Notes under the pieces: generated by a model | Told to the model about the DNA's origin: nothing | Database searches by the model: none | What the model saw: only the letters and a program-made list of their open reading frames with translations | Program-made: the position numbers and the translations under genes | Part shown: positions 17,296 through 24,888 of the stretch, one piece after another | How positions within the stretch are numbered: position 1 is the stretch's first letter | Layout of the letters: every line of letters begins with the position of its first letter | Assembly: GCA_023511455.1 (NCBI GenBank) | Contig: JAIMBJ010000028.1 | Coordinates: 1-47,798 of the forward strand | From: Bacillota bacterium | GTDB taxonomy: Bacteria; Armatimonadota; HRBIN16 | Length of the DNA stretch: 47,798 bases | Direction of reading: 5' to 3'

Positions 17296-18633
17296 ATGTC
17301 TGTCCTGCGCTTTCCTGATGGATTTCTGTGGGGAGCCGCAACTGCTTCCTATCAGATAGAAGGTTCTCCGCTGGCTGATGGCGCCGGAGCTTCTATCTGG
17401 CATCGTTTCTCCCACACGCCGGGCACGACGCATAACGGAGACACCGGTGATGTTGCCTGCGACCATTACCGTCGGTGGCAGGAAGATGTCGCGCTCATGC
17501 GCGAAATGGGCTTGAAAGCGTATCGTTTCTCTATCAGCTGGTCTCGCGTTCTTCCCGAAGGCAAAGGTGCGGTCAACCCTGCAGGGCTGGATTTCTACGA
17601 CCGTCTGGTAGATGCGCTGCTGGAGGCGGGCATCCAGCCGATGATAACGCTTTATCACTGGGACCTGCCGGGGGCGTTGCAGGACCTGGGCGGCTGGGCG
17701 AATCGTGAAATCGTCAACTGGTTCGGCGACTACACGCAGGTTGTGGCGCAGCGGCTTGGCGACCGGGTGCGCCTGTGGGCGACGCTTAACGAACCCTGGG
17801 TGTTTACGTTTCTGGGTTACGTACAGGGCTATCATGCGCCCGGCATGCGTGACCTGTGGGCGGGGCTTCGTGCCGTACATCATGCCTTGCTGGCGCACGG
17901 CGAGGCGGTTGCCCGTATGCGCACCATTTTGCCGGAGCAGGCTCGGGTGGGCATCGTGCTGAATCTCGCGCCACAGCATCCTGCAACCGACGGCGAGGAA
18001 GACAGAGCCGCGGCGGAGCGGGTACATACGATGAACAACGCCTTGTTTATGGAACCGCTGATGAAGGGTAATTATCCTGCACTGGCGGAGCAGATGTTCG
18101 GTTTCGCGTGGCCCAAGGTACAGAGTGGAGACATGGAGCGCATTGCTCAGCCTATCGATTTTATCGGCGTCAACTACTATTCGCGGGGCATTGTGAAGCA
18201 TGGTGAGCACGGCTACCTGCGGGCGGAAGGCGTTGGCAACGAGGGCGCCCTGTATACCGACATGGGCTGGGAGGTGTATCCGGACGGGCTTTGCGAGATT
18301 TTGCAGTGGGTTCACTCCGAAGCACCGCAGCTGAGCCTGTACGTGACCGAGAACGGGGCGGCGTTCCGTGACGAATTGCAGGATGACAGGGTGGCTGATG
18401 GACAGCGGCTGGAGTACCTGCGCCAGCACTTTATGCAGGCGCACCGGGCGATTCAGGATGGTGTTCCGCTGAAGGGGTATTTCGTCTGGTCACTCATGGA
18501 CAACTTCGAGTGGGCATACGGTTACTCCAAGCGCTTTGGCATCGTCTACGTGGATTACGCCACCCAGCGACGTATCTGGAAAGACAGCGCACGGTGGTAT
18601 CAGCAGGTCATCGCGGCGAACGCCGTGGAGTAG
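17296..18633 (+). CDS. bglA: GH1 beta-glucosidase/beta-glycosidase
   Basis: This 445-aa protein is a full-length family 1 glycoside hydrolase. The acid/base Glu166 is in TLNEPW and the nucleophile Glu352 in YVTENGAA. The start FPDGFLWGAATASYQIEG and the end WSLMDNFEWAYGY (glycone-binding Glu/Trp) are also canonical. It hydrolyses beta-glucosides or beta-galactosides to release monosaccharide, probably in the cytoplasm since there is no signal peptide. AAGGAGGG precedes the ATG. A 17-bp-spaced promoter is upstream and a nested inverted repeat downstream. Confidence 0.97.
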   Translation: MSVLRFPDGFLWGAATASYQIEGSPLADGAGASIWHRFSHTPGTTHNGDTGDVACDHYRRWQEDVALMREMGLKAYRFSISWSRVLPEGKGAVNPAGLDFYDRLVDALLEAGIQPMITLYHWDLPGALQDLGGWANREIVNWFGDYTQVVAQRLGDRVRLWATLNEPWVFTFLGYVQGYHAPGMRDLWAGLRAVHHALLAHGEAVARMRTILPEQARVGIVLNLAPQHPATDGEEDRAAAERVHTMNNALFMEPLMKGNYPALAEQMFGFAWPKVQSGDMERIAQPIDFIGVNYYSRGIVKHGEHGYLRAEGVGNEGALYTDMGWEVYPDGLCEILQWVHSEAPQLSLYVTENGAAFRDELQDDRVADGQRLEYLRQHFMQAHRAIQDGVPLKGYFVWSLMDNFEWAYGYSKRFGIVYVDYATQRRIWKDSARWYQQVIAANAVE

Positions 18634-18648
18634 CGTCGTCTCTTCGTT

Positions 18649-18725
18649 ACTTCAGGAGGGCGAACCTTCTGGTGAGCCGAAAAACACGCCAAACGGCTTG
18701 GAAGGAGTCTAGCCCTCCTTGAAGT
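18649..18725. terminator. Three-tier nested inverted repeat between convergent genes
   Basis: ACTTCAGGAGGGC (18649-18661) pairs with GCCCTCCTTGAAGT (18712-18725) with one bulged base. Inside, CCTTC pairs with GAAGG and then AGCCG with CGGCT, leaving a short A-rich apical loop. It separates the stops of the GH1 gene and the 767-aa protein, so a two-way terminator is likely. The length and nesting are more elaborate than usual. Confidence 0.6.
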
Positions 18726-18729
18726 CGTC

Positions 18730-21033
18730 CTACGATGTGTTCTCCAGTGCGAACGAAGCTTGCTCGTGGTAATCGTAGGACTCTATGCGGAAGCTACCCG
18801 TAAAATGCTTCGCCCGCACATGCAGGTACGCCGAGAAGGTGCACCTCTCGTGTGTGGCAGGGAAGCCGGGCCATGGTCCCAGCAGTTGTCCGACGGTCAG
18901 AGAGCCGGATGCTTGAGCCGCAGCAGGTGGTTCTCCAACGTCTGCAGTGCCAGAAGAGAAGGTGCCGCCCGGGCCGTTGAGTCCGCGTCGCCACGTGAGC
19001 GAATAGGACATCATGAAAGTGTTGTTGGGGTTGGATACGCCTCGGGGATGGTAGGCGCGGAATCCTGCCGACACATTCGTCCCTTCCGGTCCGCTGATGA
19101 ATTGACACTCTTCGCTGCTCGGGATGCCGTTCCGCCGGATGTCCACGATGTCCCCCTGCACCGGGGTGTTGTCTATCCAGAACACGCTCACCACATCGGC
19201 AAAGGGCACATTATCGGTGGAGTTGGTGTCGCCCTGCCGCCAGCGGCGGAACTGGAAGTTACGGGCGGTGCCCGGGTCGCTGGCTGGAGCGGAGCTGGGT
19301 TTGATGCGGTTGCCGGAGGCGTCAAACAGCTCCAGAACGAGCATGTATCGTCCTGGATTGAACAGGGTAGTGTTCCACACCTGGTGATATTGCCCGCTCA
19401 GCCAGTAGTTGCCGCTGCTCCAGTAGGGTATGCGAACCAGTCCCACCTGCCCCCCGACGTCTGCCGGGTTCGCCGAGAGGGCTTCGGCAGTGACCTTCCA
19501 TTCGCCTCCGACAAACACGAAACGGTTCCATGCCACCGGAGCGTCAAGGACAGTCGCGCTACCAGCGGGCGCGCCGCTGCTGTCGACGGGCACCACCGAC
19601 AGGCGGTAGTACTTCGCCACAGGTTCCATCTCCGGAGAAATCCAAAGCCGGATGCCCAACGAGCCTCCCCATGGACAATCGGGCGCGTAGGAGGTGGTGA
19701 ACGTACCGGAGGTGGCACTCAGTGCACCGGTTCGGGATAGGCCGGTTTGTGTGGGGAAGTTAAAGTGGCGCGAGCCGGGACTACCGATGTACTCCACCAT
19801 TGCGAAAGGTATCCCTTCAGAAGGTGGTGGGTCGCCCGGTGCGGAACCGCACACCAGCGCACGCCAGTGCCAGGTGCGGATGTCTGCAGGTTCTCCCGCT
19901 GCAAACCAGTTGTGCGATGCCACGCCGTCGTAAACGGTGACCCAGCTGCCCTGAATGCGCTGACGCACCTTGAAGGCGAAGGTGGTGTGGCAGGTTGTAC
20001 CGGATGGTGTGAGCCTTCGCGGGCGCAGGTAGCAGAAATCAAACCTTCCGCCCGGCTGCAGAGGGGTTTCGCCCACCTTGCGCATGGAACAGGTACAAAT
20101 CAGTCCCGTGAGATAGGGACGAGCCAGCACATACTGCTCCGCCTGCTGGGTGCTCATGCCGGCGAGTGCCACATAATCTGCGTACAGGCGTTCGGCGGGC
20201 ATCGCGGCAACCTCTGCGGGTGCAGTCGCAAGCCGTCGGCGCAGGTCAGCCACCTGCGAGCGGATACCTTCCTGTATCTGCGGTCGTACCGCCTGCCGTA
20301 GCGCTGTCAGCTCCAGCCGCTGGGTAAGTCTGCCGAGATTGCTCACCACAAACGGACTGGGGTCAGGACCGGGCGGAAAAGGACCCGGTGGGTCCACCGG
20401 CAGTGGGTCGGGTAGCGGGATGGGAATGACTTCCAGGATGTCCCGCAGGCGGTCTAACAGGTCAGGGATACGTATGCGGGTGCAACAACATACCCGCTCG
20501 TAAATCTCCACGATGCCGTCACACAGGGGCAAACAGTGTACGGGCACGAGGGTATGCAGCTCTGGCTGGTACGTCAGGCTTTTGAGCGTGATATTACGCG
20601 ACAGGTTCAGCCCGGAAACCAGGTCTATCCTGTCGAGAATGTCCCACCACCATGGGCGACATTTACGGGCAGTGCCGTTGACACACACGAACTCGAACAG
20701 GAACCGTTCCCAGATGTCCCGTCCGATGATCAGTCCACGCTCCCGCCAGATGGGAAAGGTCACATCGGGGCGAAAGGTAACCAGGCTTTCAGCGGTCAGT
20801 TGCGCGAGGTCGGTAACGTCGGGCCCCAGCGCGATAGCGGGTAGTCTTTCCCACTCTGCCTGTACATCGAGGCGGTCTTTATCGACGCGGGCGAGCTTCC
20901 GCACCGGTTTACCCACCAGGTCTACCTCGTAAACGGCGATTGCCGGCGCGGTCTCCTCTGGCTTGATGCCAGCAATCTGCACCCGTGCGCTGAATGCAGC
21001 CTTCGCACGCTGCGTCTCCTGTCCTTCCTTCAT
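18730..21033 (-). CDS. Unrecognised 767-aa protein with Cys-rich and Pro-rich N-terminal segments
   Basis: I do not recognise this protein. The N-terminal 200 residues carry a cluster of cysteines (about 117, 125, 167, 171 and a CCC run at 182-184). A proline-rich hinge (about 203-226) follows, then a helical segment (about 240-310) and a long beta-rich C-terminal part with several ~100-residue units resembling adhesive or Ig-like modules. No signal peptide or membrane segment is visible. The ATG at 21033 follows GGAGAC; a TTG 24 bp earlier is less likely. The sigma-factor gene lies 84 bp upstream on the same strand, suggesting linked expression. Confidence 0.6.
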   Translation of the reverse strand: MKEGQETQRAKAAFSARVQIAGIKPEETAPAIAVYEVDLVGKPVRKLARVDKDRLDVQAEWERLPAIALGPDVTDLAQLTAESLVTFRPDVTFPIWRERGLIIGRDIWERFLFEFVCVNGTARKCRPWWWDILDRIDLVSGLNLSRNITLKSLTYQPELHTLVPVHCLPLCDGIVEIYERVCCCTRIRIPDLLDRLRDILEVIPIPLPDPLPVDPPGPFPPGPDPSPFVVSNLGRLTQRLELTALRQAVRPQIQEGIRSQVADLRRRLATAPAEVAAMPAERLYADYVALAGMSTQQAEQYVLARPYLTGLICTCSMRKVGETPLQPGGRFDFCYLRPRRLTPSGTTCHTTFAFKVRQRIQGSWVTVYDGVASHNWFAAGEPADIRTWHWRALVCGSAPGDPPPSEGIPFAMVEYIGSPGSRHFNFPTQTGLSRTGALSATSGTFTTSYAPDCPWGGSLGIRLWISPEMEPVAKYYRLSVVPVDSSGAPAGSATVLDAPVAWNRFVFVGGEWKVTAEALSANPADVGGQVGLVRIPYWSSGNYWLSGQYHQVWNTTLFNPGRYMLVLELFDASGNRIKPSSAPASDPGTARNFQFRRWRQGDTNSTDNVPFADVVSVFWIDNTPVQGDIVDIRRNGIPSSEECQFISGPEGTNVSAGFRAYHPRGVSNPNNTFMMSYSLTWRRGLNGPGGTFSSGTADVGEPPAAAQASGSLTVGQLLGPWPGFPATHERCTFSAYLHVRAKHFTGSFRIESYDYHEQASFALENTS

Positions 21034-21117
21034 GCAAATCGTCTCCTTCCCGAGCAAAGATTAGGGTGGCTACGCGGCTACCCTGTTAGAAATACTTGCA
21101 TTTCATCTGATTTTTGG

Positions 21118-21720
21118 TCACCCACTGCGTGCTTTTTCCGCCAGAGCCTTTTCCAGCTTGGTTCTCACTCGAGTGAGGCGTTTGTGCACGGCGGTCTTGC
21201 TGAGGTTGAGCCTTTGGGCGATTTCCCGTTCAGTAAGCTCTTCCTGGTAGTGCCAGAGTATTAACTGGCGTTCCTGATCGGAGAGTGAGCGGAGTAGAGT
21301 CTGCAGGTCACAGCGGTCCTCGCATTGCTGGAAGGGCTTTTGCCATTCAGGGTCTACCGGCTCTATTGGTTCTCCGGTGTCCCCATCACATCGCAGAGGC
21401 GTTGTGCTGACGCTCCATCGCCAGGCGAGACGGTGTTCCTGGCGAATCGCCTGTACTGCCCTGAGGAAGGCGTATACGGGGAAGGAGACGTTTGCGTTCG
21501 GTTTGTAGGAAAGAAATGCGTTCCATACTGCCATCGAGGCTATCGATTCGCACTCTTCCCGCCAGTAGGCTGTTTCATAACCGGGTGGAGTCTTCCACCT
21601 CTGCGTTCGGCGCAAGGCATGCTGCGCAATCTGCCTCAACTGGGGAAGCATCCGCGTGTACTCCTTTTTTTCCTCCTCGCCTCGAGGCAGAGGGGACGTG
21701 TCTTGTGGAGATTCTTTCAT
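21118..21720 (-). CDS. Sigma-70 family (ECF-like) RNA polymerase sigma factor
   Basis: This 200-aa protein shows sigma region 2 (ECESIASMAVWNAF through VSFPVYAFLRAVQAIRQEHR) and region 4 with a helix-turn-helix (LTEREIAQRLNLSKTAVHKRL, about 165-185). There is no region 3 or 1.1, so it is ECF-sized. The ATG at 21720 is preferred because GGAGGAG sits 5 bp upstream. No anti-sigma gene is adjacent. The next gene downstream is the unrecognised 767-aa protein, a candidate target. Control of its own activity cannot be read from the sequence. Confidence 0.85.
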   Translation of the reverse strand: MKESPQDTSPLPRGEEEKKEYTRMLPQLRQIAQHALRRTQRWKTPPGYETAYWREECESIASMAVWNAFLSYKPNANVSFPVYAFLRAVQAIRQEHRLAWRWSVSTTPLRCDGDTGEPIEPVDPEWQKPFQQCEDRCDLQTLLRSLSDQERQLILWHYQEELTEREIAQRLNLSKTAVHKRLTRVRTKLEKALAEKARSG

Positions 21721-21764
21721 GGCTCTCCTCCTCAACATTCAGATACGCAAAATACCTGGGGATT

Positions 21765-21791
21765 ACCTGTTTATCGGTAGGGGAAACAGGT
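21765..21791. repeat. Inverted repeat upstream of sigma-factor gene
   Basis: ACCTGTTT (21765-21772) and AAACAGGT (21784-21791) are perfect complements around an 11-base centre, 45 bp before the sigma start. It may be an operator or an mRNA hairpin; a T-run follows on the plus strand. Confidence 0.4.
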
Positions 21792-21806
21792 GGATTTTTG
21801 AAAAAT

Positions 21807-21882
21807 GCGCTCCGCCGCCTCCCCGGAAAAGAGGTCGCGACCGAGCGCGTTTCTTCAGCGCTCGTCGGCTCGCGCGGAGCGC
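21807..21882 (-). terminator. Structured terminator-like element after cyclophilin gene
   Basis: GCGCTCCGC (21807-21815) and GCGGAGCGC (21874-21882) form an outer 9-bp stem. On the minus strand it is followed by ATTTTTC, as in an intrinsic terminator for the operon ending at 21895. The interior holds two further elements: CGAGCGC/GCGCTCG (21842-21848, 21858-21864) and the palindrome GGTCGCGACC (21833-21842). The result could fold as a branched RNA. Confidence 0.55.
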
Positions 21883-21894
21883 TTGCTCTGAAGG

Positions 21895-22494
21895 TTACAG
21901 CTGTGGCCTGGTATTGGAAATGGTAACCTCTCTCATGATGTCGTACTGCTGGATTTTGCGCACCACTTCCATGCCCTGAACCACCTTGCCGAATACCGCG
22001 TAGTCGCCGTCCAGCTGGTGTTGAGGACCCAGACAGATGTAGAACTGACTGCCTGCACTGTTCTTATCATCGCCCTTGCGTGCCATTGCGACCGCGCCGT
22101 CCTCGTGTTTGAGTCCGGTTTCCTCAAACGGGATGGTGTAGCCGGGTCCGCCGGTTCCGTTGCCGTTGGGGTCGCCGCCCTGTACCACGAAGTCGGGCAC
22201 AACGCGATGGAACGTCAATCCGTTGTAGAAGCCCTGCTTTGCCAGCTTGATGAAGTTGCCGGCGGTATTCGGGGCTTTCTCCAGGTTGAGCTCGATCACG
22301 AATTTGCCTTTGCCCTCTACGTCCACGATAGCATAGGCGACCTTACCGGGTGGCGCAGGCGCAGCGGGTGCCTGCGTTGCCTCCTCTTGCTTGGGCGCCA
22401 TGGCAGCCTCTCCAGAGGGTGTCTCTTTCTTAGTGCAGCCGACAAGACTGCACGCGATAGCCGCCATCAAGGCGAGTGCCCAGGTAGTTTTCAT
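21895..22494 (-). CDS. Cyclophilin-type peptidyl-prolyl isomerase lipoprotein
   Basis: This 199-aa protein begins with a lipoprotein signal peptide ending in the lipobox LVGC (Cys20), then an Ala/Pro-rich tether to about residue 50. A compact cyclophilin domain follows with TFHRVVPDFVVQGGDPNGNG (about 93-112), SAGSQFYICLG (about 146-156) and YAVFGKVVQGMEVV. The catalytic Arg (FHRV) is present. It probably catalyses proline isomerisation in exported proteins at a membrane. Its ATG overlaps the stop of the preceding G1PDH-like gene by 4 bp. It is the last gene of the operon. Confidence 0.92.
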   Translation of the reverse strand: MKTTWALALMAAIACSLVGCTKKETPSGEAAMAPKQEEATQAPAAPAPPGKVAYAIVDVEGKGKFVIELNLEKAPNTAGNFIKLAKQGFYNGLTFHRVVPDFVVQGGDPNGNGTGGPGYTIPFEETGLKHEDGAVAMARKGDDKNSAGSQFYICLGPQHQLDGDYAVFGKVVQGMEVVRKIQQYDIMREVTISNTRPQL

Positions 22495-23504
22495 CTCGAA
22501 CCTCCCTCTCCGAGTGTGGTCACTATACGGTACATCTCTAACGCCTGCTCTTTGTTCAAGGGACGGAGGTTAAGGACACTGTATGCCAGTCCATCGCTCT
22601 CTACGTATGCTTTTGCCGTGACGAGGCTGTGGACAACCGCTTCCTCGGACAGTCCTATCTCTTCCGGACGATAGCGTATGCCCAGACGACGGACGAGGCC
22701 AGCGACCCACTCCAGGCGGTTCTGTTGTAGCTGCGCCATGAACAGCACACCGAGACTGACCAGCTCCCCGTGCACGTAAGCGCGTGGGTACAGGTGTTCC
22801 ACGTTGTAAGTCCAGAAGTGCTCCGAACCCTCTTCCGGTCGGCTGCTACCCGCAAGGCGACACAGGCGCACTTCTTCCGCATATAACTCCACGAGTGTGC
22901 GAATGCCTGTTTCTGTGACACGACGAATGTCGTCTGCCGCCTGAGCCAGCGTGTCGAGCAGTGCCCGACTTTTTGTCGCAATGGTTTCGTCGTATGAGTC
23001 CGCACCCGCTACCGCTGCGGCACGCCAGTCCCAAAGGGCAGTGTGTATCGACAGGATGTCGCCTGCGCCAGCGCGGTTGAGCGATGGAGGTGCCGTTTGA
23101 ATCAGCGAAAAGTCTATCAACACCTGTTGAGCATACACTTCGCCGAGATAGTGTACGCGGCCATCGCGTCGAACCGCGATGGACTCTGTGAGAAAGGCGT
23201 CCACTGAGATGACTGACGGCGCCAGATAGAGAGGTACGTTCCGCATCCACGCGATGTATTTGGCAGTATCTATTGCCACCCCGCCGCCGATGCCCAATAT
23301 CGCACCGGCAGGAGGTAGGCTCTCCGCGATATGTACGAGATGGGATTCCTCCAGCGAAGTGGCTTCCACCAGATATGCCTCCGCACCCGACAGAAGCGAG
23401 GCAATAGTTTCACGCAGCGGGGGCGCTACCAGAACGAGCCAGCCCTTATGTGCAGGAAGACCATCGGGGATGAGTTGCTTTCCGTAGACGATTTCAGGTT
23501 CCAT
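22491..23504 (-). CDS. Glycerol-1-phosphate dehydrogenase-like protein (EgsA/AraM family)
   Basis: This 337-aa member of the iron-containing-alcohol-dehydrogenase/glycerol-dehydrogenase clan has the NAD-binding GIGGGVAIDTAKYIAW (71-86). Metal ligands are Asp149 (RAGAGDILS), His229 (EGSEHFWTY) and His245 (VHGELVSLG). The layout fits glycerol-1-phosphate dehydrogenases, which in archaea set the stereochemistry of membrane lipids and in Bacillus (AraM) supply G1P. It overlaps its neighbours by 11 bp and 4 bp. Whether it makes G1P or acts on another sugar phosphate is not proven. Confidence 0.8.
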   Translation of the reverse strand: MEPEIVYGKQLIPDGLPAHKGWLVLVAPPLRETIASLLSGAEAYLVEATSLEESHLVHIAESLPPAGAILGIGGGVAIDTAKYIAWMRNVPLYLAPSVISVDAFLTESIAVRRDGRVHYLGEVYAQQVLIDFSLIQTAPPSLNRAGAGDILSIHTALWDWRAAAVAGADSYDETIATKSRALLDTLAQAADDIRRVTETGIRTLVELYAEEVRLCRLAGSSRPEEGSEHFWTYNVEHLYPRAYVHGELVSLGVLFMAQLQQNRLEWVAGLVRRLGIRYRPEEIGLSEEAVVHSLVTAKAYVESDGLAYSVLNLRPLNKEQALEMYRIVTTLGEGGSR

Positions 23505-24378
23505 CGGGAGACAATGCCTCTATCTCTTCTAATCGCAAACGGTGTCCGTCGTGCAGGGCGTATGGGAACTTTGCGTAGCTGGCGGAGACGCCGAAATTGC
23601 CGTCTGCTCGTATTGCCAGCACCGCAGCGTGCGGTGGTACGCCGTTTTCATCGGGGCGTTTACGCATCAGATAACGGATCGCCTTGTCGCAGGCCTCCTG
23701 TGCGCTCATGCCCTGTTCCATGAAGAAAACCACACGGGCGCACAGCGCCACGCGGCTAATCTCGTCCCCGTTGCCAGTGGCAACCGCCGCGCCGACCTGC
23801 TCATCAGCATACAATCCAGCCCCAACGATGGGGCTGTCGCCGACACGTCCGGGATATTTCCATTTCAGCCCTGATGTGGAGCAACCGACTACGATGGTAT
23901 CCGGTGTCCAGATAATCATACCGACCGTGTCGTGGTTGTCCTCTACATCGGCGGGAGGAGCCTGTGTTTCGCGCCACCGCAGCCACTGTTGGGAAGCTTC
24001 TGGGGAAAGCGTTTCCTCCTCGGCAAAGCCCTGTTCGCGGGCGAACTCCGCTGCGCCTTCGCCGACCAGCAACGCATGGGGTAACACCTCCATCACCCGC
24101 CGCGCCACCGAGATGGGACGACGAAAGCCGCGAAGGGCGGCGACCGCTCCAGAGCGATGTCCACGAGCGTCCATGATGGCGGCGTCCAGCTCCACGTAGC
24201 CCGCACGGTTGGGTAAACCGCCATAGCCGACAGACTGCACGCTCGTGTCCAGTTCGACAGCGTTGATACCCGTTTCGAGAGCGTCGAGGGCGGAAGATCC
24301 CAGCTCCAGCATGTGGAAAGCACGTTCTACCGCCAGTTTACCGAAATTCCAAGTGGCAGTGAGCAGTACCTGGCTCAT
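23494..24378 (-). CDS. Aspartylglucosaminidase/isoaspartyl peptidase-like Ntn hydrolase
   Basis: This 294-aa protein is a precursor of the N-terminal-nucleophile asparaginase 2 family. Autocleavage is predicted before Thr151 in DNHDTVGMI. GRVGDSPIVGAGLYAD and TGNGDEISR in the beta chain, and GYGGLPN in the alpha chain, match glycosylasparaginases. Family members cleave N-acetylglucosaminyl-asparagine or isoaspartyl dipeptides. No signal peptide is seen, so it appears cytoplasmic. It overlaps rfaE2 by 4 bp and the G1PDH-like gene by 11 bp. Confidence 0.88.
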   Translation of the reverse strand: MSQVLLTATWNFGKLAVERAFHMLELGSSALDALETGINAVELDTSVQSVGYGGLPNRAGYVELDAAIMDARGHRSGAVAALRGFRRPISVARRVMEVLPHALLVGEGAAEFAREQGFAEEETLSPEASQQWLRWRETQAPPADVEDNHDTVGMIIWTPDTIVVGCSTSGLKWKYPGRVGDSPIVGAGLYADEQVGAAVATGNGDEISRVALCARVVFFMEQGMSAQEACDKAIRYLMRKRPDENGVPPHAAVLAIRADGNFGVSASYAKFPYALHDGHRLRLEEIEALSPDGT

Positions 24379-24887
24379 ACCATCTCTTCCTCCCGCTCAG
24401 TCAGTGCCCGCACCACGCGCTCGACCAGTCGGGTGGTAGACCGCCCCTGAACCAGGGTAACCGTTACGACCTGTCCCCCGTATGAGCGCACGAGAGGAGC
24501 TTCCACAATACTATCGGGCCTGTAGTCACCGCCCTTCACGTAAATTTCCGGACGCAACAGGTCGATAACCGCCTCGGCAGTCAACTCCTCGTAAACAGTA
24601 ACGTAATCCACACTCTCCAGCGCAGCCAGCATTTCAGCGCGCTCGTCCTGTGTGACGAACGGACGAGGACTGCCTTTCAGCTGGCGTACCGAATCGTCAC
24701 TGTTGATGGCTACCACTAGGTAATCACCTAATTCGCGTGCTTCCTGCAGGTAGCGGATGTGTCCTATGTGCAGAATGTCGAAACATCCGTTGGTGAACAC
24801 GCATCGTTCACCGCGATGGCGACGTTGATCTACAATCTGCGCCAGTTCGCGCTGTTCTTTGATTTTGTCAGCAGCTCTGCGTAGCAA
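24375..24887 (-). CDS. rfaE2: D-glycero-beta-D-manno-heptose 1-phosphate adenylyltransferase (RfaE2/HldC)
   Basis: This 170-aa nucleotidyltransferase contains TNGCFDILHIGHIRYLQEAR (HxGH motif), INSDDSVRQLKG and YVKGGDYRPDS, all diagnostic of the RfaE domain II. It makes ADP-heptose from heptose 1-phosphate for lipopolysaccharide or S-layer glycans. A TTG start at 24887 is proposed: GGAGGAG lies just upstream inside the end of the preceding gene, whose stop is 1 bp away, and it gives the usual family length. The kinase half (RfaE1) is a separate gene at 39251-40258. Confidence 0.9.
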   Translation of the reverse strand: MLRRAADKIKEQRELAQIVDQRRHRGERCVFTNGCFDILHIGHIRYLQEARELGDYLVVAINSDDSVRQLKGSPRPFVTQDERAEMLAALESVDYVTVYEELTAEAVIDLLRPEIYVKGGDYRPDSIVEAPLVRSYGGQVVTVTLVQGRSTTRLVERVVRALTEREEEMV

Positions 24888-24888
24888 C

